In this document: positions 34,277 to 43,756 of the stretch, piece by piece
Numbering within the stretch: position 1 is the first letter of the stretch
Layout: each line of letters begins with the position of its first letter
Assembly: GCA_009930475.1 (NCBI GenBank)
Contig: RZYC01000017.1
Span: 1-59,892, forward strand
Direction: 5' to 3'
DNA length: 59,892 bases
Source of the DNA: Spartobacteria bacterium
GTDB lineage: Bacteria > Verrucomicrobiota > Kiritimatiellia > RZYC01
Notes under the pieces: model-generated
The model's input: only the letters and a program-made list of their open reading frames with translations
Database searches by the model: none
Told to the model about the DNA's origin: nothing
Program-made: the position numbers and the translations under genes

Positions 34277-36091
34277 ATGAAAAAAGTATGGCTCGGACTT
34301 TTTATCTTTTTTGTCCTGATTTATATCGCACCGCTGGGGGTTCGCCCCATTGCCATTATTGACGAATCGCGTTACGCGGAAATTCCCCGCGAAATGCTGG
34401 CCAATAATGACTGGGTAACACCGTCGCTGAATGGACTGCGATATTTTGAGAAACCGGTTATGGGCTATTGGCTCAATGCGATGGCGATGAAAGTATTTGG
34501 TTATAATGGCTTTGCCATCCGCATAGCGTCGGCGCTGGCCACAGGTGTCTCTGCATTGCTGCTTTTTATGCTGGCGAGGCACTTTTTATCATTGCGTATC
34601 GCACTCTTCACCGTTTCTGTGTTTCTCAGTATGCTGCTGGTCTGTCTTATTGGCGTCACCAGTGTGCTGGACGCCCAGCTTTCCATGTTTGTCACCGGCA
34701 TTCTGGTCTCGTTCTTTTTTGCCACGGAAGCCGCCAGTGGACGCAAGCGTTTTGGCTGGCTGGTTCTTTGCGGCGTCTTCTGTGCCTGCTCTTTTCTTAC
34801 CAAAGGGTTTTTGGCTTTTGCCGTACCGGTGATCACGGCGGTTCCCTACCTGCTGTTCCGCAAAGACTGGAGGAATCTCTTTTTTTCCCCCTGGCTGCCG
34901 CTGGTCGTGGCCGTTCTGCTCATTCTTCCTTGGGGATGGGCTGTTCATCAGCGGGAAAGTGATTTCTGGAGTTATTTTTTCTGGGAAGAACATATCAACC
35001 GTTTTGTCCCGGAGTCCGTCATTGAAACCGTGCACAATCATCCCGAATTTGAAGCGTTTATCGGCGAAAAAGCCGCCAATCGACTCATCAAACGTCCCAC
35101 GCAGCACGAAGAATCTTTCTGGTACTTTATTCCCATTTTTCTTTTGGGAGCCCTGCCCTGGACCTTTCAACTTCCTGCGGCATGCGGTGGATTGCGCAAA
35201 AAGAAACCGAGATCCCCGCTGCTGTCTTTTTCGCTCTGGTGGTTTGCTATGCCGTTTCTGTTCTTCTCCATGTCCAGCGGGAAACTCGGCACCTATATCC
35301 TGCCCTGCTTTGCCCCGGCGGCCCTGCTGATCGGAGCCGGACTGGATCATTATTTTGAATCAGGACACAGCAAAGGATTTAATCGCGGAGCCCTCACCGC
35401 ATCGTGGCTCATGGGCCTCGTGGGTGTCGTCCTGGCAAGCCTGTTCCTGCTTGGAAATATGCCTGCATGGGTCGGCAGCCAGAGTCAGACAGGTCTCATG
35501 GGATGGCTCGCCCATGTTGAACCCCTGTTCCGCACCAATGAATGGCATAAATTTCTCATGGCACTGGCAGGGGTGGCACTGTGGGTTCTGCTTGCCAGAA
35601 AAGCCGCATCGGAAACCAGACCCGTGCATAAAATGCTCACCTTTGCCATGGTTCCAGCCATGCTGTTTCTCTGCGCTCATTTTGCCCTGCCGCGCCGGCT
35701 GGCCGTCACGGAATCGGCAGAATCGTTTCTTAAAAAGCACAAAGACCGCACCGAACATGCCATTCTGGGTGTGGATAAATACCTAACCCATTCCGCCTGC
35801 TTTTTCTACGAACGCGATGATATTTTTCTGTTCGACAGCAAGGGCGAATTTGAATACGGCCTCATGTATCCCGACAGTATCCATCGGCTCATGACCATCG
35901 AACCGCCCGACAGCCGCTTTCTGGAAGTCGTCAATGACCCCCAGCGGCGACAGCCGCTGGTGCTCATTCTTGATACCGATCACTTTGAAGACCGAAAACA
36001 AATCCTGATGGATGCCCGTCCCGATTTCCTGGACTCCGAAAAGAAGATGACCCTCATCGAATACGGGGTACGTATTCCCGTTGCTGACTAA
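34277..36091 (+). CDS. ArnT/PMT-like membrane glycosyltransferase (GT39/GT83 type)
   Basis: A 604-residue protein with about a dozen hydrophobic segments (first at 6-20, then from about 85 to 460). The N-terminal loop has DESRYAEIPREML, the Asp/Glu-Arg-Tyr motif of ArnT-type transferases that use polyprenyl-phosphate sugars. It is followed by PSLNGLRYFEKPVMGYWL. A soluble C-terminal part follows (about 480-604). E. coli ArnT adds aminoarabinose to lipid A; here no arn genes are nearby, so the sugar and acceptor are unknown. It is convergent with mtnP, with 13 bp between the stops. The ribosome site is weak and overlaps the upstream hairpin. Confidence 0.82.
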   Translation: MKKVWLGLFIFFVLIYIAPLGVRPIAIIDESRYAEIPREMLANNDWVTPSLNGLRYFEKPVMGYWLNAMAMKVFGYNGFAIRIASALATGVSALLLFMLARHFLSLRIALFTVSVFLSMLLVCLIGVTSVLDAQLSMFVTGILVSFFFATEAASGRKRFGWLVLCGVFCACSFLTKGFLAFAVPVITAVPYLLFRKDWRNLFFSPWLPLVVAVLLILPWGWAVHQRESDFWSYFFWEEHINRFVPESVIETVHNHPEFEAFIGEKAANRLIKRPTQHEESFWYFIPIFLLGALPWTFQLPAACGGLRKKKPRSPLLSFSLWWFAMPFLFFSMSSGKLGTYILPCFAPAALLIGAGLDHYFESGHSKGFNRGALTASWLMGLVGVVLASLFLLGNMPAWVGSQSQTGLMGWLAHVEPLFRTNEWHKFLMALAGVALWVLLARKAASETRPVHKMLTFAMVPAMLFLCAHFALPRRLAVTESAESFLKKHKDRTEHAILGVDKYLTHSACFFYERDDIFLFDSKGEFEYGLMYPDSIHRLMTIEPPDSRFLEVVNDPQRRQPLVLILDTDHFEDRKQILMDARPDFLDSEKKMTLIEYGVRIPVAD

Positions 36092-36104
36092 CAGAGGCGG
36101 GGCA

Positions 36105-36956
36105 TCAACTAGATAACACGGCCAGCAGTTCACGATGCTTGTCGGTCATGGCGTCCGGTTGTGTGATCATGGCGGAGGCGAGGCTCGTACGGCAATAACA
36201 GTCGTCCGATGCAGGAGACCATGTTTTTATGACTTGCTGCAGAATATCGCGGGCCTGCTGCAGGCTGCCGCCGTAGCGCTGAATAATCTGCTCCACCGTG
36301 GCGTGCTGAGCAGGATCATCCATCCAGCAGTCATAATCTGTCGCAATGCACAGGGACGAATAACACATCTGCGCCTCACGTGCTAAAAAGGATTCCGGCA
36401 CATTAGTCATTCCCACAATATCACAACCAGCAGGACCGCGCAGAAAATGACTTTCGGCAATGGTTCCAAAACGTGGTCCGTCGATACAGGCATACGTCGC
36501 TTTTTTATGAATTCTGACGCCCATGGATTTTGCAATGGAATAGATATGATCCGATAAACTCTCACAGGTGGGGCGCGCCATGGACACGTGGGCGACGAGT
36601 CCCTCTCCGAAAAAGGATTTGATGCGATGATCTTTCACCCAGTCGAAATATTGCGAGACCAACGCAAAGTCGCCGGCATGATACTCCTCCTGCAAACTGC
36701 CTACGGCCGATACAGAGATGATATGACGCACCCCCAGTTGTTTCAGCGCAAGAATATTGGCTCTGAAATTAATTTCATGGGGAAGCAGATGATGGTGACT
36801 GCCGTGCCTGGGCAAAAAGAAACAGGACGTCCCGTTTAGTATCCCCTCCGTAATCGGTGCGGAAGGTTTTCCGCACATCGTCGTCACATCGTGCCGGGCA
36901 ACGCATTGCATTTCATCCAGCGAATAAAGACCCGTTCCACCAATAATTCCTAGCAT
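36105..36956 (-). CDS. mtnP: S-methyl-5'-thioadenosine phosphorylase
   Basis: A 283-residue family-2 purine nucleoside phosphorylase. It has MLGIIGGTGLY at the start, the phosphate- and base-site segment LPRHGSHHHLLPHEINFRAN, FISVSAVGSL-type core, and CIDGPRFGT. GMTNVPESFLAREAQM matches MTA phosphorylases in the substrate pocket region. It splits methylthioadenosine to adenine and methylthioribose-1-phosphate for methionine salvage. A purine nucleoside phosphorylase activity is the alternative. GGAGG lies before the ATG. Confidence 0.9.
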   Translation of the reverse strand: MLGIIGGTGLYSLDEMQCVARHDVTTMCGKPSAPITEGILNGTSCFFLPRHGSHHHLLPHEINFRANILALKQLGVRHIISVSAVGSLQEEYHAGDFALVSQYFDWVKDHRIKSFFGEGLVAHVSMARPTCESLSDHIYSIAKSMGVRIHKKATYACIDGPRFGTIAESHFLRGPAGCDIVGMTNVPESFLAREAQMCYSSLCIATDYDCWMDDPAQHATVEQIIQRYGGSLQQARDILQQVIKTWSPASDDCYCRTSLASAMITQPDAMTDKHRELLAVLSS

Positions 36957-37068
36957 ATTAAAACCTCCAAGTTTACTTTATGACGAAAAAATTAGCACAG
37001 CCCTCCCAAGCTGACAATAAATTGATAATGAATAAATGAGTTTGAGCGGCTTTACTTAGCAGAACGGC

Positions 37069-38094
37069 TTACAACCAGTGGTTGTCCCTGTACCAGCGGG
37101 CGGTTTCGCGTACTCCCCCGGTATTATCCAGAGATTCTTCGAACTCGATACGTGTGTGAATCTTCGAGGTGTCAAAGGCGCGATCTTTGGTGAAAAAGGC
37201 GACGCGACGGCGATAAATCGGCGGATTCCAATGAAACCGCTTGCAGATGGCCTCACAGACATCAGCGACGAAAAAGACGGGACCCGCCGGCAGTGAGATA
37301 AACCGCACAGAGGAACCCAGTTCTTCGGCTGCGGCAGTGACAATGTCTTTGAGACTGCTGGGCGTATGATTGCCGCAAATAAAGACGTCTCCGTCAGCGG
37401 CAGGATGCAGGGCACAGCGCAGCATGCCTTGAACCAGATCGTCCACATAAATGAGATGGTAACGCGTATCATGGTGATTGAGCATGGGACACCACCCGCG
37501 TTTCGCCATCTTAAAGAGTTTGAGCAGGCGGCGGTCACCGGGTCCATAAATGGCGGCAGGTCGAATCACCGCGACGGATAAATTATTTTCCGATGCAAAA
37601 GCACGTATCCATTCTTCCGCTTCCAATTTTGTGCGCTGATAAATATCGCCGGGCGCATAGCGAAAGGTTTCCGACGCCACGGCATCGCCCACATGACCAT
37701 GCACCCCCACCGTTGAAGTATGGACAAACCGTTTGAAACCCGGCTGTTTCAATGCGGCCGCGGCCAGAAGCTGTGTACTTACGACATGGACACGGCGATA
37801 TTCCTCATCTTCAATACCCGGCTCGCGAAAAGCGGCGGCCACGTTGAAAATATAATCAACGCCATGCACCGCCTGTTCCACCACATCGGCATCATACACC
37901 TGACCGCGAAACCATTGGACGGGCAGATCATCCAGTGCCGAAATACTGGATTTCTCACGGGCAATCGCGCGAACCTGCGCACCGGCCTCCACCAGTTTCC
38001 GAACAAGCACTTTTCCCGTAAACCCCGTCGCACCGGTAACCAGCACCGGCGTTCCTGCCGGTAATCCTTGATGAATCAGTTCACTCAGTTCCAT
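37069..38094 (-). CDS. NAD(P)-dependent epimerase/dehydratase
   Basis: A 341-residue extended short-chain dehydrogenase. The nucleotide-binding loop is GATGFTG (21-27). The catalytic Tyr152 and Lys156 are in DIYQRTK, preceded by HTSTVGVHG. The later YHLIYVDDLVQGML and VFICGNHTPSS are family-typical and resemble the 3-beta-HSD/dihydroflavonol-reductase-like branch. The substrate is not evident. The open frame continues upstream through palindrome array 2 to a TTG, but the first ATG (38092-38094) right after the array fits the domain start. No Shine-Dalgarno is seen there: its place is taken by the repeat. Confidence 0.85.
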   Translation of the reverse strand: MELSELIHQGLPAGTPVLVTGATGFTGKVLVRKLVEAGAQVRAIAREKSSISALDDLPVQWFRGQVYDADVVEQAVHGVDYIFNVAAAFREPGIEDEEYRRVHVVSTQLLAAAALKQPGFKRFVHTSTVGVHGHVGDAVASETFRYAPGDIYQRTKLEAEEWIRAFASENNLSVAVIRPAAIYGPGDRRLLKLFKMAKRGWCPMLNHHDTRYHLIYVDDLVQGMLRCALHPAADGDVFICGNHTPSSLKDIVTAAAEELGSSVRFISLPAGPVFFVADVCEAICKRFHWNPPIYRRRVAFFTKDRAFDTSKIHTRIEFEESLDNTGGVRETARWYRDNHWL

Positions 38095-38104
38095 AATAAA
38101 AAAG

Positions 38105-38181
38105 TTCCAATCATTGGAAGTTTTGATTTTAAAAGTTCCAATCATTGGAACTTTCTCAAAAAAAAGTTCCAATCATTGGAA
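38105..38181. repeat. Array of three 15-bp palindromes at 31-bp period (array 2)
   Basis: Three perfect copies of TTCCAATCATTGGAA at 38105-38119, 38136-38150 and 38167-38181. Start-to-start spacing is exactly 31 bp. Each is extended to GTTCCAAT.ATTGGAAC on at least one side and set in A/T-rich sequence. The array ends 11 bp upstream of the epimerase ATG. It matches array 1 (10574-10650) in unit, period and copy number. Possible roles are a binding site for a dimeric regulator, or RNA hairpins with U-tracts. Confidence 0.97.
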
Positions 38182-38264
38182 CTTTTTTCTGCCGTCCATG
38201 ATGCCTGCCGACACGCGAAAAAGACAGAATGAAACGGCACACGAACCAAAGAAGCAAGCCAAAT

Positions 38265-39470
38265 CTAAGGCATAATAGAACTGTTCAACGACATGACCGG
38301 CATCAGAATAGCCAGTGCCAGAAAGAGGACAAACAACCCCACAGACAGTATAATAACGGGCTCAAACCAACTCAATGTACGCGTTACAGCCCGTTCCCAT
38401 TCACGACGATACCGCTCCGACGCATGCAGCATCAGTGCTTCCAGCGCACCCGATGCTTCGCCTGCCTGAACCCAGCCGGGAAGGCCCTCGTTCAACACAT
38501 CTACGCGACGCAGGGCGGATGAAAAAGAGGCGCCGTGACGAATCGCATCCGCTTCCTTCTCCATCATTTCAGCAACCAGCACATTGCCGGTGGATGCCGA
38601 CGCGGACAGCACCGCATCCAGCAGCGGCATTCCACCGTGCAGCATCAGGGACACCGCCGACGCAAAACGCATGCGATACAGTGGATGCGTCCATTTACGC
38701 ACCCACGCAGATCGCATGAAAAACATATCCCGCCGACGCTGACACCAGGGATTGGATGACCCCGCCTTGCGCCAGAAAACCAGTCCCATCGCCACAAGCA
38801 GCGGAACAAGGGCCCCCATCCATCCCATAAAATAGCCGACGCTAATAATTACGCGTGACGCACGGGGCAAATCGATGCGCACCTCCTCCAGCAGCGCGGT
38901 AAAACGAGGCAGCATCACGCCCAGCACCAGCAACGCAATCACCACGGCCATGACCATCACCACCGACGGATAAATCATCGCAGTGCGAATACGTTCATGC
39001 ACTTCACGCTGCACTTCGTGGTATACCGCCAGTTTTTCCAGCACATCCGCCAGGGCACCGGACTGCTCCCCCACCCTGATCAACGCCAGGTCCATGGTTC
39101 CCATGGCAGGCATCATCTGTTCCATCGCCTTGCAAAACGACGCGCCGTCACGCATGGCATCGCGGATACCGGCAAACAATCCAAACTGCGCCGTCCATTC
39201 CGGCGTCGCAAGCAATACATCAAAGGCCGCATTCAACGTAAGTCCTGCCTGAAGCAGTACCGCCAATTCACGATAATAATCGGCAAGCAAGGTGGTTTTA
39301 AGCGATGAGCGCGACATTCCGTGCCCAGTACCGGCGACGGGCTGCAGCCGGTCCACATAGACACCGGTGGAGAACAACACATCGCGGGCATCCTTTTCAG
39401 AAACAGCCTCGACCATTCCTTTGCAATGTTTTCCGCCGCTATCGTAGCCGGTATAGGCATAAGTGCTCAT
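38265..39470 (-). CDS. gspF: Type II secretion inner-membrane platform protein GspF
   Basis: A 401-residue protein starting MSTYAYTGYDSGGK, the typical 'Y.Y.A.D..G....G' start of GspF/PilC. Two T2SSF domains follow (about 70-190 and 270-390), each ending in hydrophobic segments, such as VVMVMAVVIALLVLGVMLP and PVIILSVGLFVLFLALAIL. It anchors the assembly ATPase GspE. It is the last gene of a ten-gene run and lies 5 bp after gspE. Pilus assembly PilC is the close alternative; the neighbouring secretin favours secretion. Confidence 0.88.
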   Translation of the reverse strand: MSTYAYTGYDSGGKHCKGMVEAVSEKDARDVLFSTGVYVDRLQPVAGTGHGMSRSSLKTTLLADYYRELAVLLQAGLTLNAAFDVLLATPEWTAQFGLFAGIRDAMRDGASFCKAMEQMMPAMGTMDLALIRVGEQSGALADVLEKLAVYHEVQREVHERIRTAMIYPSVVMVMAVVIALLVLGVMLPRFTALLEEVRIDLPRASRVIISVGYFMGWMGALVPLLVAMGLVFWRKAGSSNPWCQRRRDMFFMRSAWVRKWTHPLYRMRFASAVSLMLHGGMPLLDAVLSASASTGNVLVAEMMEKEADAIRHGASFSSALRRVDVLNEGLPGWVQAGEASGALEALMLHASERYRREWERAVTRTLSWFEPVIILSVGLFVLFLALAILMPVMSLNSSIMP

Positions 39471-39475
39471 AACGG

Positions 39476-41023
39476 TCAGCCATCCCGTCCGACAACACGG
39501 GCAACCTCATCGAAACTGGTCACCCCGGCACAAACCTTGTCCAGTCCATCATCCCGCATCATGGGAACATGCGAGGAGATCACCTGTTCCAGCATGGCCT
39601 GCATTCCGGCACCTGAACGAACCAGTTCCAGCAGGGGATCGGCGGCCTCCACCAGTTCATAAATGCCGGTGCGTCCATGATATCCGCTGCGGCATTTTTC
39701 ACAGCCAACGGCCTCATAGGTGACCGCCTGTCGCTGCGCATCGGTTAACTGCCAGCCTGTTTTATCGGACGAAGACGGAATCTCCCTGCGGCAAAACGGA
39801 CACAGCCGGCGAATCAGCCGCTGCGCCATCACCGCCTGCACAGATGCCGCCACCAGATAAGGCGGAATACCCATATCCACTAAACGAACAAAGGCACTCA
39901 CCGCATCGTTGGTATGCAGCGTACTCATAACCAGATGCCCCGTCAGCGACGCACGCACCGCAATTTCTGCTGTTTCCAAATCCCGGGTTTCTCCCACCAG
40001 AACCACATCGGGATCCTGTCGCAGGATATGACGCAATCCATGGGCAAAGGTCAGACCGATCTTCGGTTTCACAGAAATCTGACCAATCCCCTCCAGACTG
40101 TATTCCACGGGATCTTCCACCGTCATCACATTCAGATGCTTCAGATCCAGTTCCTGCAGGGCGCCATACAGCGTGGTGGTCTTCCCGCTGCCGGTAGGGC
40201 CTGTGACCCATATGGCCCCATAGGAACGGTGCAAGCGATCCCGAAAACGCGATAATAAAGGCCCGGGCATACCGATTTCATCCAAAGGACGCAGCACCGT
40301 CTGTGTATTCAGCAGACGCAGCACCACGCGTTCGCCATGATACGCGGGAACCGTCGACACACGTAAATCCACGGTTTCATGACCTACGGAGACCTTTACC
40401 ATACCGTCCTGCGGCAGGCGGCGTTCCGCAATATCCAGTGCCCCCATCACCTTCAGACGGGAAATCAGTTCCGCTTCCATCTGTTTACTGACCGTCCCCT
40501 GTTCATACAGCAGGCCATCGATACGGAAACGAATACGCACCAGATCGGTACCGGGTTCCACATGGATATCCGAGGCATTCTGACGAATGGCATCCATCAA
40601 GTAGCGATTCACCAGCTGCGATACGGGTGACGTCGTTTCTGTCCGAAACAAATCCAGCTGATCCTGACGATCGGATATGCGCGAACCTGCGCCGCCGTCA
40701 GAGACCTCTTCGTCCGTTACCGCCAGATTCTGACGGTTAAAATAAGACGCCTGTACACAGCGGTTCCATTCCGCTTCTCCGGTCAGCAGCGGTTCAACAC
40801 TGTCGCCCAGTAAAATACCCAGATCGTGCAGCGCGGCAAAGTGACTGCCCTCGAACCCCAATCCGTAAATGCGGTCCTGATATCGCACCGGCAACAAACG
40901 ATGTTTGCGCGTCCAGTCCACAGAAATCTGACTGACCAGCGCCGAATCAATGGAGGCATCATCCACATGATCAATCCATTCCATTCCGTGGTCTATCAAG
41001 CGTTCATTCCGTTCATCCAGCAT
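39476..41023 (-). CDS. gspE: Type II secretion assembly ATPase GspE
   Basis: A 515-residue cytoplasmic ATPase that drives pseudopilus assembly. The Walker A is GPTGSGKT (275-282). An Asp box and Walker B follow near 336-348 (DPDVVLVGETRD). His-box and STLHTNDA segments come next. A zinc-binding tetracysteine CPFC...CEKC is present before GYHGRTGIYEL, as in GspE and PilB. The N-terminal domain (about 1-120) is divergent. It lies between gspD and gspF. PilB is the alternative assignment. Confidence 0.9.
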   Translation of the reverse strand: MLDERNERLIDHGMEWIDHVDDASIDSALVSQISVDWTRKHRLLPVRYQDRIYGLGFEGSHFAALHDLGILLGDSVEPLLTGEAEWNRCVQASYFNRQNLAVTDEEVSDGGAGSRISDRQDQLDLFRTETTSPVSQLVNRYLMDAIRQNASDIHVEPGTDLVRIRFRIDGLLYEQGTVSKQMEAELISRLKVMGALDIAERRLPQDGMVKVSVGHETVDLRVSTVPAYHGERVVLRLLNTQTVLRPLDEIGMPGPLLSRFRDRLHRSYGAIWVTGPTGSGKTTTLYGALQELDLKHLNVMTVEDPVEYSLEGIGQISVKPKIGLTFAHGLRHILRQDPDVVLVGETRDLETAEIAVRASLTGHLVMSTLHTNDAVSAFVRLVDMGIPPYLVAASVQAVMAQRLIRRLCPFCRREIPSSSDKTGWQLTDAQRQAVTYEAVGCEKCRSGYHGRTGIYELVEAADPLLELVRSGAGMQAMLEQVISSHVPMMRDDGLDKVCAGVTSFDEVARVVGRDG

Positions 41024-41040
41024 GAAAAATCCCTGCCGCT

Positions 41041-42963
41041 TTATTCAAACTTCGTGTAAACGGTGACATTGGTAATCGCCTGATCCAGCGTCGTTTTCTT
41101 GGCCCACGCATCGCGCATGCTCTCTGCCGCCGACGCATCGGTGACAATATGCGGCGTAACAAAAATCATGAGATTGGTGCGCTCGCAGCTGCTGGACTTC
41201 TTGCGGAACAGGGCTCCCAGCCAGGGGATATCACCCAGCAGCGGGACTTTGGTGGTGCTTTCAATGGCATCTTCCCGAATCAGGCCGGTGATGGCGACGG
41301 TAGACCGATCCGCAACCGTCACCGTGGTGGACACTTCACGACGCGTAAAAGTCGGCGTATACGTGCCCGGCGTACCTTCATCAATAATGGCTTCAATACT
41401 GGGATGCAGTTCCAGTGTAATTTCTCTGTCGGGATTCACATGGGGTTTCAGCGTCAAAACAATACCCACATCTTTACGTTCGATATTCTGAATCGTATCC
41501 GAGGCCGTACCCGAACCTTTATCCACGGTCGATTTCAGCATAGGCACATTTTTCACCACACTGACGGTGGCTTCCTTATTATTCTGCGCCCAGAGCGGCA
41601 CATTGGACAAAATCTTCACGTTGTCATCTTCCGCCAGCGCCGTCACGAGAAACGGCATCAGCGGCACCTGATTTCCCGTGGCATCGGTATACAACCCCTT
41701 CGCCACCCCCAGCGTCATCCCCTGCGGAAACAAGCCCTTGGACAAATAATCCGTAATCGTATCGGAACTGCCCGGACGGGAACGACCAAGCAGGGTTACA
41801 TCCCCATCTTGCGGACTGTCAATCGTAGACCATTCCACACCCAGGTTCAGTCCTTTGCCCAGACTGACCTCGGCAATCAGCACTTCCACCATCACCTGAT
41901 GAGGAATCTGATCCAGCTGATCGATCAGCTGCCGAACCCATTCAAAGTCTCTGCCCGATGCATCGACCACCAGAGCGTTGTTCGCGGCATCGGCCTCGAT
42001 GGATATGGATGATGAGTCCTCTTTGGCTGCTTTTTTATCAATAAGTGCCGTCAGTGTTTTCGCCGTATCCCCGGCATCGATGTATTTAAGGAAAACCGCA
42101 TGCAGGGGGCCGTTATTGCCGGAATAATCTTGATCAATCTCCGCCACAATGCCTTTCACCTGTTCGATTTCCATCACCGTGCCAACCACCAGCACACTGT
42201 TGGCATGATGTACAGGTACGATGGTCACGCCCGACGGCAGCGAGCCTTTGCCATTGGCCACCTGCTGAATATGATCACTGAGTTTCCTGGATGCGGTGTC
42301 GGCTCCGGCGAAAGCCAGTGTCAACTGACGGGCCACGTCATCGGCGTCGGCATAATGCAGCCGAATCACTTCCACCGCATTGGCCCGCCCGCTTCGGTCA
42401 ATTTCATCGATCAGTCGCGTCATACGCTGAATATTATCCACCGTATCCGTAACAATCAGATAATTCGCCGAGGGCACCACAGCGATGCGGCCCTTTTTAT
42501 CCCCGCCCGACAATGATTCCATAGCCGTACGAAGATCCACCGCACTGACATGATTAATCTTAAAGATACGCGTCACCAGCCCGCCCGACGGCATGGCATC
42601 GGCCTGACTGACAATGGTTCCCAGCGGATCCCTCGCACCGCCCGGTGCTTTAACAATGCGCGTCAGGGATCCATCGTTCACCACCGTGTATCCGATAGAC
42701 TCCAGTACACCGATAAAGAGCGGATAAACCTCATCCACAGGCAGCTGCGGCGGCGTAACCACCGTCACCCGGCCATTGACCTCTTCCCCTATGACAAACT
42801 GCCGCCCCGTTTCCTGACCGACAATTTTAGCCAGCACGCGGACATCCACCTGATCAAAATTGAACTGAATGGCACGCTCTTCCGCCATCGCCGACATGAA
42901 TCCGGTGCAAACCAGCACCATCCACAGCCAGTGCATTCCTCGCGAGCGACATGTTTTCATCAT
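41041..42963 (-). CDS. gspD: Type II secretion secretin GspD
   Basis: A 640-residue outer-membrane channel protein. A signal peptide covers about 1-27. An N0 domain (IQFNFDQVDVRVLAKIVG) and N1-N3 domains (about 120-350) follow, with FKINHVSAVDL, IRLHYADADDVARQL and VFLKYIDAGDTAKTL. The secretin core runs about 355-610. It includes VMVEVLIAEVSLGKG and the C-terminal signature VPLLGDIPWLGALF followed by LMIFVTPHIV. It is the first of the gspD-E-F set and 14 bp after lpxA. Pseudopilin genes are not in the window. Confidence 0.93.
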   Translation of the reverse strand: MMKTCRSRGMHWLWMVLVCTGFMSAMAEERAIQFNFDQVDVRVLAKIVGQETGRQFVIGEEVNGRVTVVTPPQLPVDEVYPLFIGVLESIGYTVVNDGSLTRIVKAPGGARDPLGTIVSQADAMPSGGLVTRIFKINHVSAVDLRTAMESLSGGDKKGRIAVVPSANYLIVTDTVDNIQRMTRLIDEIDRSGRANAVEVIRLHYADADDVARQLTLAFAGADTASRKLSDHIQQVANGKGSLPSGVTIVPVHHANSVLVVGTVMEIEQVKGIVAEIDQDYSGNNGPLHAVFLKYIDAGDTAKTLTALIDKKAAKEDSSSISIEADAANNALVVDASGRDFEWVRQLIDQLDQIPHQVMVEVLIAEVSLGKGLNLGVEWSTIDSPQDGDVTLLGRSRPGSSDTITDYLSKGLFPQGMTLGVAKGLYTDATGNQVPLMPFLVTALAEDDNVKILSNVPLWAQNNKEATVSVVKNVPMLKSTVDKGSGTASDTIQNIERKDVGIVLTLKPHVNPDREITLELHPSIEAIIDEGTPGTYTPTFTRREVSTTVTVADRSTVAITGLIREDAIESTTKVPLLGDIPWLGALFRKKSSSCERTNLMIFVTPHIVTDASAAESMRDAWAKKTTLDQAITNVTVYTKFE

Positions 42964-42977
42964 AAGAATCTCTTCAT

Positions 42978-43754
42978 TTAGCGGGTAATCCCACGGGCGG
43001 CATTTTTCAGAAACTGAATAAAATACTGCAATTCGTCAGAATTCGGCAATTCGTCCTGCATGGCCTCTATGGCCGCCTTCACCGTGAGGTTCTTACGATA
43101 AAGCAGACGAAACGCCTCTTTAATCGAACGCTGCACGTCAGCAGAAATACCACGCCGCTGCATACCCACCTGATTGATGGTGCGCACCGCCACGGGGTTT
43201 CCGTCCGCCATCATAAAGGGAGGCACATCCTGTGTAATCTTCGTACAACCACCGATATAACTCAGCCGACCGAGACGGACAAACTGATGAATCCCCACCA
43301 GGCCGCCCACGCCCACCTGATCTTCAATGACAATATGACCCGCCAGCGCGCAGGCATTGGCGATAATCACCTCATTACCCACCTTGCAGTCATGGGCGAT
43401 ATGCGCATAGGCCATAACCAGGCAATCTGATCCGACCTGCGTGAAATCGCCGTCGTAAGTAGCGGCATTCACCGTCACATACTCGCGAAATTCACAGCGA
43501 TCCCCAATGATCACACCGGGATTTCCACCTTTATATTTCAAATCCTGCGTTTTCAACCCAATGCTGGCGAAGGGGTAAATACGACAATGACTTCCGATGG
43601 CGGTATTACCATCGACACAGACATGACTCACGAGTTCCGTGTGATCGCCCAGCCTTACCTGTGAACCCACCACACAATACGGTCCGATAACCACACCTTC
43701 GCCAAGAACGGCATCGGGATGCACAACGGCGCTCTGATGTACGCTTGCAGTCAT
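42978..43754 (-). CDS. lpxA: UDP-N-acetylglucosamine acyltransferase
   Basis: A 258-residue left-handed beta-helix enzyme, first step of lipid A synthesis: it moves a 3-hydroxyacyl chain from acyl carrier protein to UDP-GlcNAc. Hexapeptide repeats fill about 5-180 (for example VHPDAVLGEGVVIGPYCVVG). AYAHIAHDC gives His118 and His121, the latter aligning with the catalytic His125 of E. coli. QVGMQRRGIS begins the C-terminal helical part. The length is normal. It follows fabZ by 2 bp, the usual pair, and shows that the organism makes lipid A. Confidence 0.95.
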   Translation of the reverse strand: MTASVHQSAVVHPDAVLGEGVVIGPYCVVGSQVRLGDHTELVSHVCVDGNTAIGSHCRIYPFASIGLKTQDLKYKGGNPGVIIGDRCEFREYVTVNAATYDGDFTQVGSDCLVMAYAHIAHDCKVGNEVIIANACALAGHIVIEDQVGVGGLVGIHQFVRLGRLSYIGGCTKITQDVPPFMMADGNPVAVRTINQVGMQRRGISADVQRSIKEAFRLLYRKNLTVKAAIEAMQDELPNSDELQYFIQFLKNAARGITR

Positions 43755-43756
43755 AC

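Noticed and set aside
38095-38172. N-terminal extension of the epimerase from a TTG through the palindrome array
   Set aside because: The enzyme fold begins at the ATG after the array and no signal peptide is encoded. Unlike the giant gene, translation of the array is not needed here, though it cannot be excluded.
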